A stretch of DNA of 12,472 bases from MESE01 sp036675035 (GTDB taxonomy: Bacteria > Pseudomonadota > Gammaproteobacteria > Burkholderiales > Burkholderiaceae_D), in assembly GCA_036675035.1 (NCBI GenBank), contig JAKFFO010000042.1, forward strand, positions 1 to 12,472, in the 5' to 3' direction. This document shows positions 6,196-12,472 of the stretch, piece after piece (within the stretch, counting starts at the first letter, position 1; every line of letters begins with the position of its first letter). The notes beneath the pieces were generated by a model. The model searched no databases, was not told the DNA's origin, and saw nothing but the letters and a program-made list of their open reading frames with translations. A program made the translations under genes and the position numbers.

Positions 6196-7458
6196 TCAGT
6201 GCTTCGATTCACCGATCAGCGCCAGCGAATCATATTCGCGCTGGTTGGCCGCATGTTTCCGGATTACCAGATACATTACGCCGGAGACGAATAATCCGAA
6301 CATGACGATGACTATGTTGACGTCGAGATCCAACTTGATCATGAAGGCGTACAGTACCAGCATGGTCAGGACCGACAGGTTCTCATTAAAGTTCTGTACC
6401 GCGATCGAATGGCCTGCGCTCATCAAAACATGACCACGGTGCTGCAACAGCGCGTTCATCGGAACCACGAAATACCCGGCCAGGGCGCCGACAAGAATCA
6501 ATAACGGATACGCCAGCCAGACGCTGTGAACCATCGTCATCGAAATGATGACAATGCCCATGCCGATGCCTAGCGGCATGACGGAAAGCGATCTTTTCAA
6601 TGGAACGAAGCGTGCCGCCGCGATCGCACCAATGGCAATGCCGACAGCAAACACGCCTTGTAGCACCGCTGCCTTGTCAAGGGGCAATTGCAGTGATTTT
6701 TCAGCCCACTTCAATACGATGAACTGCAAGGTTGCGCCCGCACCCCAGAACAAGGTGGTGACCGCGAGCGAAATCTGCCCGAGTTTATCCTTCCACAAAG
6801 TGGAAAAACACCTCGCGAAGTCAGCTATAAGTTTGATCGGATTGCGTTCTTGATGCGCATAACGCGCTCCGGTGTCCGGAATTTTAAGATTGAAAATCGC
6901 CGCCACAATATATGCGGTGATAATGACGCACAATGCTGCTTCCGTTGGCGTGTTGACGCCGGTGGCGAAGAGCGGAAAGTCGAATGACAGCAGTTCAGCG
7001 GAAATATGGGAATTCACCAGTGCCCCGCCCATAACGGTGCCTAGAATAATGGAAGAAACCGTCAAACCTTCGATCCAGCCGTTGGCCAGCACCAGTTTCT
7101 CCGGTGGCAGGAGTTCGGTCAAAATGCCGTATTTTGCCGGCGAGTAAGCCGCTGCGCCGAATCCCACTATTGCATAGGCAATCAATGGATGAACATGGAA
7201 AAACATCAGCGCGCAACCGAAAATCTTGATCAGGTTGGTGATGAACATGACCCGCCCCTTGGGCAGGGAATCGGCAAATGCGCCGACAAAGGCGGCTAGC
7301 AGAACATAGGACAGCACGAAAAACAACTTCAGCAGCGGCGTCATCCATTCCGGCGAATCTATCGAAATCAATAAGGCGATGGCTGCAATGAGAAGTGCAT
7401 TGTCTGCCAGCGACGAAAAAAACTGCGCCGCCATGATGGTGTAAAACCCGCGATTCAT
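6196..7458 (-). CDS. lplT: Lysophospholipid transporter LplT
   Basis: LplT is a major-facilitator-type inner-membrane protein that flips lysophospholipids such as lyso-phosphatidylethanolamine inward for reacylation. The product from ATG 7458 is 420 aa with about 12 hydrophobic segments. It matches E. coli LplT in ADNALL (18-23), in FADSLPKGRV (61-70), the loop motif of these carriers, and in AAYSPAKYGIL (103-113). The frame stays open to GTG 7521 (441 aa) and has ATG at 7464. I prefer 7458 or 7464, because MNRGFYTIMAAQF is the expected family start and a predicted promoter lies downstream of the GTG. No strong ribosome-binding site decides between the two. In enterobacteria lplT sits with aas, the acyltransferase partner; no aas gene is in this window. 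It diverges from alr. Confidence 0.9.
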   Translation of the reverse strand: MNRGFYTIMAAQFFSSLADNALLIAAIALLISIDSPEWMTPLLKLFFVLSYVLLAAFVGAFADSLPKGRVMFITNLIKIFGCALMFFHVHPLIAYAIVGFGAAAYSPAKYGILTELLPPEKLVLANGWIEGLTVSSIILGTVMGGALVNSHISAELLSFDFPLFATGVNTPTEAALCVIITAYIVAAIFNLKIPDTGARYAHQERNPIKLIADFARCFSTLWKDKLGQISLAVTTLFWGAGATLQFIVLKWAEKSLQLPLDKAAVLQGVFAVGIAIGAIAAARFVPLKRSLSVMPLGIGMGIVIISMTMVHSVWLAYPLLILVGALAGYFVVPMNALLQHRGHVLMSAGHSIAVQNFNENLSVLTMLVLYAFMIKLDLDVNIVIVMFGLFVSGVMYLVIRKHAANQREYDSLALIGESKH

Positions 7459-7495
7459 TCGCATCTTAGCGTGTAACAAAGTGTCTTCGGCTTGC

Positions 7496-7523
7496 TTTAT
7501 ACCATGAAAGTATCTGCCCACAA
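7496..7523 (-). promoter_or_regulatory. Predicted lplT promoter
   Basis: On the minus strand TATAAA (7501-7496) is preceded, after a 16-bp spacer, by TTGTGG (7523-7518). The start of transcription would fall near 7489, upstream of the ATG codons at 7464 and 7458 but downstream of the GTG at 7521. If real, this rules out the longest lplT reading. The -35 match is only moderate. Confidence 0.4.
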
Positions 7524-7552
7524 TGGAATTAACGGCGGCTATATTCCGGGTC

Positions 7553-7561
7553 CGGTAGAAT
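7553..7561 (+). promoter_or_regulatory. Predicted -10 element of alr
   Basis: CGGTAGAAT at 7553-7561 contains a TAGAAT -10-like box 36 bp before the alr ATG. It matches, except for one base, the CGGTAAAAT elements before tsaB and trx. No convincing -35 hexamer is seen at 17 bp. It is the best candidate in the gap between lplT and alr. Confidence 0.35.
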
Positions 7562-7597
7562 GTGTCGTCTACCTAACAAGCAACTGATATTGCTCTC

Positions 7598-8674
7598 ATG
7601 CCAAGACCTCTGGTTGCCACCGTCGATATCACTGCACTGCGCTCCAATCTTGGGGTTGCAAAAAGAAATGCACCACATTCGAAAGTGCTGGCAGTGGTAA
7701 AAGCCAATGCTTACGGGCATGGTTTGGAGAACGCGCTGCGCGGGTTTGGCGCAGCCGACGGATTGGGCTTGATCGAGCCGGAAGGCGCCGTCCAGTTGCG
7801 CAAAATGGGGTGGCAAAAACCGATCCTGCTGCTGGAGGGATTTTTTGACGCTGCAGATTTGTCGGCGGTGATCGATTATCGGCTGGATGTCGCAATTCAT
7901 TGCATCGAGCAGATCGAAATGCTTGAACAAACTCGTACCGCCGCGTCAATCAATGTGTATTTGAAAATGAACAGCGGGATGAACCGGCTGGGATTCAAGC
8001 CGGAGGCATTCCGCTCAGCCTATATGCGGCTGCGCGCAATCGATGCGGTGAGTGACATCGTGTTGATGACGCATTTTGCCAATGCAGACAATGCAATGCA
8101 TTCCGCGTTGCCCTTGTCCGAGCAGATGCGCCGCTTCAATTCCGCGACTGCGGAATTGCCATGTTTGCATAGTTTGTCCAATTCGGCCGCTGATCTGCTG
8201 CATCCCGAAGTCGCTTCCGGCTGGGTTCGTCCGGGTATCATGCTGTATGGCGGCACCCCAGGCGCAAAGAGCGCCGCGGAATTCGATTTGCTTCCGGCCA
8301 TGACGCTCAGCAGCGCGCTCATAGCGGTGCAGGATGTGGCCAAAGGCGAATCAGTCGGCTACGGCAGTTTGTTCGTCTCGGAAAAACCGATGCGTATCGG
8401 TGTGGTCGCCTGCGGTTATGCCGACGGTTATCCGCGCCACGCCGTTACCGGCACCCCGATTCTTGTTGACGGCGTACGAACCAGAATCGTCGGGCGCGTT
8501 TCGATGGACATGATGATGGTGGATCTGGCACCGGTTCCGCACGCACATGTCGGTAGTCCGGTCACCCTGTGGGGTGTCGGCTTGCCGATCGACGAAGTAG
8601 CCGAGGCGGCCGGTACGATTGGCTACGAATTGATGTGCGGGCTGGCCCGCCGAGTACCGGTAACGGCGCGCTAA
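7598..8674 (+). CDS. alr: Alanine racemase
   Basis: Alr is a PLP-dependent cytosolic enzyme that interconverts L- and D-alanine and supplies D-Ala for peptidoglycan. The 358-aa product has the N-terminal TIM-barrel with the PLP lysine in VVKANAYGHG (K35, with Y39). It has LKMNSGMNRLGF (122-133), matching the region of the modified Lys and the Arg that contacts PLP. The C-terminal domain contributes the second catalytic base, Y255 in SVGYGSLF. CGYADGYPR (272-280) and GRVSMDMMMVDL (299-310) are also typical. All catalytic residues are present. The start at ATG 7598 (MPRPLVATVDI) fits the family, although no clear Shine-Dalgarno precedes it. It is probably co-transcribed with radA, which starts 41 nt after its stop. 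It could be the biosynthetic or a catabolic (DadX-type) copy; no dadA is present, so alr is preferred. Confidence 0.96.
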   Translation: MPRPLVATVDITALRSNLGVAKRNAPHSKVLAVVKANAYGHGLENALRGFGAADGLGLIEPEGAVQLRKMGWQKPILLLEGFFDAADLSAVIDYRLDVAIHCIEQIEMLEQTRTAASINVYLKMNSGMNRLGFKPEAFRSAYMRLRAIDAVSDIVLMTHFANADNAMHSALPLSEQMRRFNSATAELPCLHSLSNSAADLLHPEVASGWVRPGIMLYGGTPGAKSAAEFDLLPAMTLSSALIAVQDVAKGESVGYGSLFVSEKPMRIGVVACGYADGYPRHAVTGTPILVDGVRTRIVGRVSMDMMMVDLAPVPHAHVGSPVTLWGVGLPIDEVAEAAGTIGYELMCGLARRVPVTAR

Positions 8675-8715
8675 AGGCTGGAGCAGCACGAATTTTTCCC
8701 CGAATTTCATATTAA

Positions 8716-10086
8716 ATGGCCAAACCGAAAACCAATTACACCTGTACCGAATGCGGCGGCGTCAGCAACAAGTGGAGCGGGCAGTGCCCGTCATGCGGAC
8801 AATGGAACACGCTGGTTGAAACCATAGTGGAAGCGGCCGGGAACCGGTTCTCTGCGCAGCATCAGGGTCTGGCGCAGACATCGCCGGTCATTACGCTGGC
8901 CGATATCGACGCAATCGACGTACCGCGCTTCGGCACCGGCATCGAAGAGTTTGACCGCGTGCTTGGCGGCGGCCTGGTCGCCGGCGGTGTGGTACTTATC
9001 GGCGGTGATCCGGGAATCGGCAAATCGACGTTGCTGCTGCAGGCATTGGCGAATTTGTCGCGTACGAAAAAAGTTCTGTATGTCAGCGGCGAAGAGTCCG
9101 GCGCACAGATTGCGCTGCGAGCCAAGCGGCTTGCGGTCGACGCAAAGGAGCTCAAGCTGCAGGCGGAAATCCAGCTTGAGAAAATCCTCAACACGCTGGC
9201 CGAACACAAGCCGCAGGTTGCCGTCATCGATTCGATCCAAACTGTCTATTCGGACGCGCTGAGCTCGGCGCCCGGATCGGTCGCGCAGGTGCGCGAATGT
9301 GCGGCACAACTGACACGAATCGCAAAACAGTCGGGCATCACGATCATCATGGTCGGCCATGTCACCAAGGAGGGTGCGTTGGCCGGGCCGCGCGTGCTGG
9401 AACATATCGTCGATACCGTACTGTATTTCGAAGGCGATACGCATTCGAGTTTCCGGTTAGTGCGCGCGTTCAAGAACCGGTTCGGTGCAGTCAACGAACT
9501 GGGCGTGTTCGCAATGACGGAAAAAGGATTGAAGGGCGTGTCCAATCCTTCCGCACTGTTTTTGTCCCAGCATGACAATCAGGTAGCCGGATCGTGCGTG
9601 ATGGTGACGCAGGAAGGAACCCGTCCGCTGCTGGTCGAGATTCAGGCATTGGTCGATACCTCGCATCTGCCGAACGCGAGGCGCCTGTCGGTCGGGCTGG
9701 AGCAGAATCGCCTGGCAATGCTTCTGGCGGTATTGCATCGCCATGCCGGCATTGCCGCATTCGACCAGGATGTGTTCATCAATGCGGTGGGCGGGGTAAA
9801 AATCACCGAGCCGGCTGCGGACCTTGCGGTATTGCTGGCGATTCATTCCTCGATGCGCAACAAGCCGTTGCCGCGCGGCCTGGTGGTTTTCGGCGAAGTC
9901 GGGTTGGCAGGTGAAATACGCCCGGCGCCGCGCGGTCAGGAACGTTTGCGCGAAGCCGCCAAGCTGGGTTTTTCAATTGCGTTGATTCCAAAATCGAATG
10001 CGCCGAAACAAAAGATCGAAGGCCTGACCATCATCGGCGTTGAGCGCATCGATGAAGCGTTGACGCGTATTCGCGAACAGGAATAG
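8716..10086 (+). CDS. radA: DNA repair protein RadA
   Basis: RadA (Sms) is a RecA-like, DnaB-like helicase that promotes branch migration of recombination intermediates. The 456-aa product has the full family layout. A four-cysteine zinc finger sits at C10, C13, C24 and C27. The RecA-like ATPase has Walker A GGDPGIGKST (96-105) and a Walker B ending VAVID (D172). The RadA-specific KNRFG motif is at 253-257. The C-terminal Lon-protease-like domain (about 285-456) includes VFGEVGLAGEIRP (391-403). No key residue is missing. The ATG at 8716 gives the conserved MAKPKTNYTC start but follows an AT-rich stretch without a clear Shine-Dalgarno. The gene converges on hpnE with only 8 bp between stops and no terminator. 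Confidence 0.97.
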   Translation: MAKPKTNYTCTECGGVSNKWSGQCPSCGQWNTLVETIVEAAGNRFSAQHQGLAQTSPVITLADIDAIDVPRFGTGIEEFDRVLGGGLVAGGVVLIGGDPGIGKSTLLLQALANLSRTKKVLYVSGEESGAQIALRAKRLAVDAKELKLQAEIQLEKILNTLAEHKPQVAVIDSIQTVYSDALSSAPGSVAQVRECAAQLTRIAKQSGITIIMVGHVTKEGALAGPRVLEHIVDTVLYFEGDTHSSFRLVRAFKNRFGAVNELGVFAMTEKGLKGVSNPSALFLSQHDNQVAGSCVMVTQEGTRPLLVEIQALVDTSHLPNARRLSVGLEQNRLAMLLAVLHRHAGIAAFDQDVFINAVGGVKITEPAADLAVLLAIHSSMRNKPLPRGLVVFGEVGLAGEIRPAPRGQERLREAAKLGFSIALIPKSNAPKQKIEGLTIIGVERIDEALTRIREQE

Positions 10087-10094
10087 AAACTCAA

Positions 10095-11504
10095 CTAACG
10101 GAATAAATGCTGTGCCGCCTTCACGCCGCTTCTGACTGCGGCTTCCAGCGTGGCCGGATATTCGCATGCAGTATAGTCTCCGGCCAGTGCCAAACCCTGC
10201 AGGCCGGTCGCATTGTCCGGACGCACGAGGTTCGGGATGCACGAAAACGTTGCCCGTTTTTCTGAGATCACTTTTGTCCACCGCGGATGCGCCAGCGCCG
10301 GCGACTGAAATGCCTTGGCCAGCTGGGCCGCAACTGCAGCGGACAATGCATCGTGACCCAGCGCAATTGCGTCGGTCGACGCGCTGACCACTACAGCCAG
10401 CAAACCGGCTTGATTCCGGTCTAGCTGTCCGCGATCGAACACGAACTGGCCCCATTCACCGGTTGCAGGATTATCGATCAGCGCAAAGAATGGCCGCCGC
10501 AGTTTTACCTCGGGCGAATACTGCAGATAGCATGTGGTGATCGGCTCGTGGATGAATGAAGCCAGGCCGTCGATACTGATCAAATCTCCCAACATGTTGG
10601 TGGCATGCTGTGGCTGCGTTGCGACCACCACTGCATCGAAAACCGGTTCGTCCGCAGACGCATCGCCCGAGCCGATTCGCCAGCGCATGCCGTCGCGTTC
10701 AATCGTCTTGACAGTGGCGCCGCATTTCACGCTTCCGCCGTGACGCTCGATAAACAACGCTGCATGCTGCGGAAACATTGTGGTCAGATCGACGCGCGGA
10801 ATCAGCATGTCCGACGCTCTGCGGCGCGCCCCGAGACTGTCTCCCAGCACGCTCAGAAATACGCGCGCGGATGCGCGATCGGGTGGCGTATTCAGCGCTG
10901 CAATACAGAGCGGCTGCCACATCAGCTTGATCAGGCGCTCGGTTTGATCGAATCGATGAAGCAACTCGGTAACGCTACAGTCGACATCGAGTCGCCAGTT
11001 CATCCAGCGTGCCGTGGTCGAAAACCTGGCAAGCGCCAGCTTGTCTTCTCCGCGTAAACCCTTCGCACGCAGCAATGCGAACAGTAAATGGAGCGGGGCC
11101 GGCAGGCGCGGCGTAATGAAATCCATCCCGCCGCTGTTTTCCGGATAGCACATCTGTAGCGGAAGTCGCAGCAATACCCGATCGGTATCGATACCTACCG
11201 TTTTCATCAATCGCAGGGTTTCGGTGTATGCGCCGAGCAGAATATGCTGACCGTTATCGAGTGTTTTCCCGTCGATCTCGACCCGCCGGGCCCGCCCGCC
11301 CGGCGTGCGTGCAGCTTCAAATACCGTAACTTGGCAGCCGCGGCTTGCAAGTTCAACGCCGGCTGCGCATCCGGCCCAGCCGGCGCCGACAATGGCGACA
11401 TTCCGGATAACGGTGTGCGCTCGGTTTTCTGCGCGGACAAGCGACGAAGTTTCGGATGTGGCGGAAGCGCCGAGTTGCAATTTATTCTTCCTAACCTCTG
11501 ACAT
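10095..11504 (-). CDS. hpnE: Hydroxysqualene dehydroxylase HpnE
   Basis: HpnE is an FAD-dependent, amine-oxidase-like protein that reduces hydroxysqualene to squalene, the last step of the HpnCDE route feeding hopanoid synthesis. The 469-aa product has a dinucleotide-binding motif NVAIVGAGWAG (35-45; G40, G42, G45) ending in VFEA (E63, ribose contact), then GGRAR (69-73) and DNGQHILLGAY (83-93), characteristic of this group. Near the C-terminus LALAGDYT (438-445) is the second FAD-contact segment. The first 30 or so residues are an extra polar stretch before the Rossmann strand. The start at 11504 has GGAAG at good spacing and overlaps the hpnD 3' end by 14 nt, so the two are probably coupled. 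Related phytoene-desaturase-like enzymes are the main alternative, but the position after hpnD favours HpnE. Confidence 0.93.
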   Translation of the reverse strand: MSEVRKNKLQLGASATSETSSLVRAENRAHTVIRNVAIVGAGWAGCAAGVELASRGCQVTVFEAARTPGGRARRVEIDGKTLDNGQHILLGAYTETLRLMKTVGIDTDRVLLRLPLQMCYPENSGGMDFITPRLPAPLHLLFALLRAKGLRGEDKLALARFSTTARWMNWRLDVDCSVTELLHRFDQTERLIKLMWQPLCIAALNTPPDRASARVFLSVLGDSLGARRRASDMLIPRVDLTTMFPQHAALFIERHGGSVKCGATVKTIERDGMRWRIGSGDASADEPVFDAVVVATQPQHATNMLGDLISIDGLASFIHEPITTCYLQYSPEVKLRRPFFALIDNPATGEWGQFVFDRGQLDRNQAGLLAVVVSASTDAIALGHDALSAAVAAQLAKAFQSPALAHPRWTKVISEKRATFSCIPNLVRPDNATGLQGLALAGDYTACEYPATLEAAVRSGVKAAQHLFR

Positions 11505-12324
11505 AGGTCTTCCATGCCAGCCAGAGCTTGCGAATCGGCGTCAGCGAAATCCGTTGGGTCAAAACATGAAATCCATCCCGTTCGATTTCGTCGAGAAGGG
11601 TCCGGTAGATTGCTGCCATGATCAGGCCGGGACGTTGCGCGCGGCGATCTTCCGCAGGCAGCAATGCGAACGCGTCATCGTAGGCACGTTGCGCGCGTTC
11701 GACCTGGAAGCGCATCAGATTTTCGAAATTTTCGCTGTGCCGGGCGTTCAGAAGGTCCGCGGCGGTGACATTGAATTTTTGCAGTTCGTTGACCGGTAAA
11801 TATATCCGCCCCTTGCGCGCGTCCTCGCCGACATCGCGAATGATATTGGTCAATTGAAATGCCAGCCCGAGCTTTTCCGCATACGCCAGGGTCTCCGGGC
11901 GGCTTGCACCGAAAATGCTTGCGGACAGAATGCCAACTACGCCAGCCACATGCCAGCAGTAACGCTGCAAGCCGGGATAATCGAGATAGCGGGTCTGATC
12001 GAGATCCATTTCCATGCCGTCGATGATTGCCTGCAGATTTTTCCCCTCAAGCGAATAGGTGATGAGATGCGGTTGCAGGGCCAGCGTTACCGGGTGTGTC
12101 GGACGTCCCGCCAGCATCGCCGCGATCTCGCTACGCCACCACATAAGCTTGGTGCGGGCGATCGCTGTATCGGTGCACTCGTCGACCGTGTCATCGACCT
12201 CGCGGCAGAATGCATACAGTGCGGTAATCGCGCGCCGGCGTTCCTTGGGCAGGAACAGAAAACTGTAATAGAAACTGGACCCGCTTTGCGCGGCCTTTTG
12301 CTGACAATAGTCGTCTGGAGACAT
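11491..12324 (-). CDS. hpnD: Presqualene diphosphate synthase HpnD
   Basis: HpnD condenses two farnesyl diphosphates to presqualene diphosphate, a step in squalene and hopanoid synthesis. From ATG 12324 the product is 277 aa, typical of the family, and belongs to the all-alpha squalene/phytoene synthase superfamily. The first Asp-rich motif is REVDDTVDE (41-49; D44, D48). The second is RDVGEDARKGRIYLP (163-177; D164, D168). These bind Mg-diphosphate. The N-terminal run YCQQKAAQSGSSFYYSFLFL (6-25) is characteristic of HpnD. The frame extends to a GTG at 12345, adding seven residues, but the ATG fits family starts (MSPDDYCQQK) better; neither has a clear Shine-Dalgarno. It lies directly upstream of hpnE with a 14-nt overlap and follows a probable hpnC end. 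A phytoene synthase is the alternative, less likely beside hpnE. Confidence 0.95.
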   Translation of the reverse strand: MSPDDYCQQKAAQSGSSFYYSFLFLPKERRRAITALYAFCREVDDTVDECTDTAIARTKLMWWRSEIAAMLAGRPTHPVTLALQPHLITYSLEGKNLQAIIDGMEMDLDQTRYLDYPGLQRYCWHVAGVVGILSASIFGASRPETLAYAEKLGLAFQLTNIIRDVGEDARKGRIYLPVNELQKFNVTAADLLNARHSENFENLMRFQVERAQRAYDDAFALLPAEDRRAQRPGLIMAAIYRTLLDEIERDGFHVLTQRISLTPIRKLWLAWKTYVRG

Positions 12325-12404
12325 GTTAAATTCGGTTCGGAACACGATCGAATCGCTATGCTAGCCGACTATGGCGTAATTAATAAGGAAAAGTTGGGTG
12401 GAAG

Positions 12405-12472
12405 CTATGCGGATTTGTACTGCTGCTTCATTCGGACTGCGCGCAAGATCAGAATCGGCCAGTCGGCCTTGC
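12405..12472 (-). CDS. hpnC: Possible 3' end of hpnC (squalene synthase HpnC), partial
   Basis: On the minus strand, the frame entering from the right edge reads 21 codons and ends in TAG at 12407-12405. The peptide contains ADWPILILRAVRM and then a short basic tail, KQQYKSA. A Trp-containing amphipathic C-terminal helix of this kind is what I expect at the end of HpnC, which turns presqualene diphosphate into hydroxysqualene. The usual order hpnC-hpnD-hpnE places hpnC exactly here, 80 bp upstream of hpnD. The fragment is too short for proof. A second minus-strand frame is also open from the edge to a TAG at 12363-12361, but its translation does not resemble the family. Confidence 0.5.
   Translation of the reverse strand, partial: KADWPILILRAVRMKQQYKSA

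Noticed and set aside
7459..7521. lplT start at GTG 7521
   Set aside because: It adds 21 residues not expected for the family and would lie upstream of the predicted promoter start.
8791..9444. 217-codon minus-strand open frame within radA
   Set aside because: It is antisense to the RadA ATPase domain, has no family features, and has a composition typical of an antisense frame.
12407..12472. Plus-strand start ATG 12407 running off the right edge
   Set aside because: It has a GGTGG/GGAAG-like site upstream, but the 22-codon translation is Ser/Arg-rich with no signal peptide or recognisable start. The minus-strand hpnC end fits the context better.

Overview
The window looks like a chromosomal segment of a betaproteobacterium, most likely of the order Burkholderiales. 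An Oxalobacteraceae-like genome of moderate GC is one possibility, but that is a judgement from recalled gene order and protein wording, not a computed placement. It is densely coding and carries mostly core genes. I see no IS element, prophage, CRISPR array, tRNA or rRNA.

Layout, left to right. (1) The 3' end of a TRAP-type fused permease gene runs off the left edge (+). (2) A strong palindromic terminator at 741-778 separates it from a convergent, unusually long aldehyde dehydrogenase gene (-), which has its own TATAAT box and a roughly 140-nt leader. (3) A small thioredoxin-fold gene (-) lies back to back with a four-gene operon (+): tsaB, rimI, a family-4 [4Fe-4S] uracil-DNA glycosylase, and a DUF1853 gene. 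These four are joined by two ATGA overlaps and one 3-nt gap. (4) lplT (-) converges on that operon and diverges from alr-radA (+). (5) Hopanoid-precursor genes on the minus strand close the window: hpnE, hpnD, and what appears to be the last codons of hpnC at the right edge. Together these would convert farnesyl diphosphate to squalene through presqualene diphosphate and hydroxysqualene.

Functionally the window mixes tRNA t6A synthesis (TsaB), ribosomal protein S18 acetylation (RimI), DNA repair (uracil-DNA glycosylase, RadA), cell-wall and envelope functions (Alr, LplT), squalene synthesis (HpnDE), and an orphan aldehyde dehydrogenase and TRAP permease of unknown substrate.

I found no obvious new multi-gene system. 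The most interesting signal is the N-terminus of the uracil-DNA glycosylase. Its first 25 residues resemble the N-terminal peptide of the DNA polymerase III psi subunit (HolD), which docks on the DnaX clamp-loader collar, and a disordered-looking linker follows. In E. coli, holD sits beside rimI; here this gene occupies that place. The second is a 14-nt near-perfect inverted repeat that places the same CGGTAAAAT element immediately upstream of both divergent start codons (trx and tsaB), with spacing that would suit leaderless transcripts.
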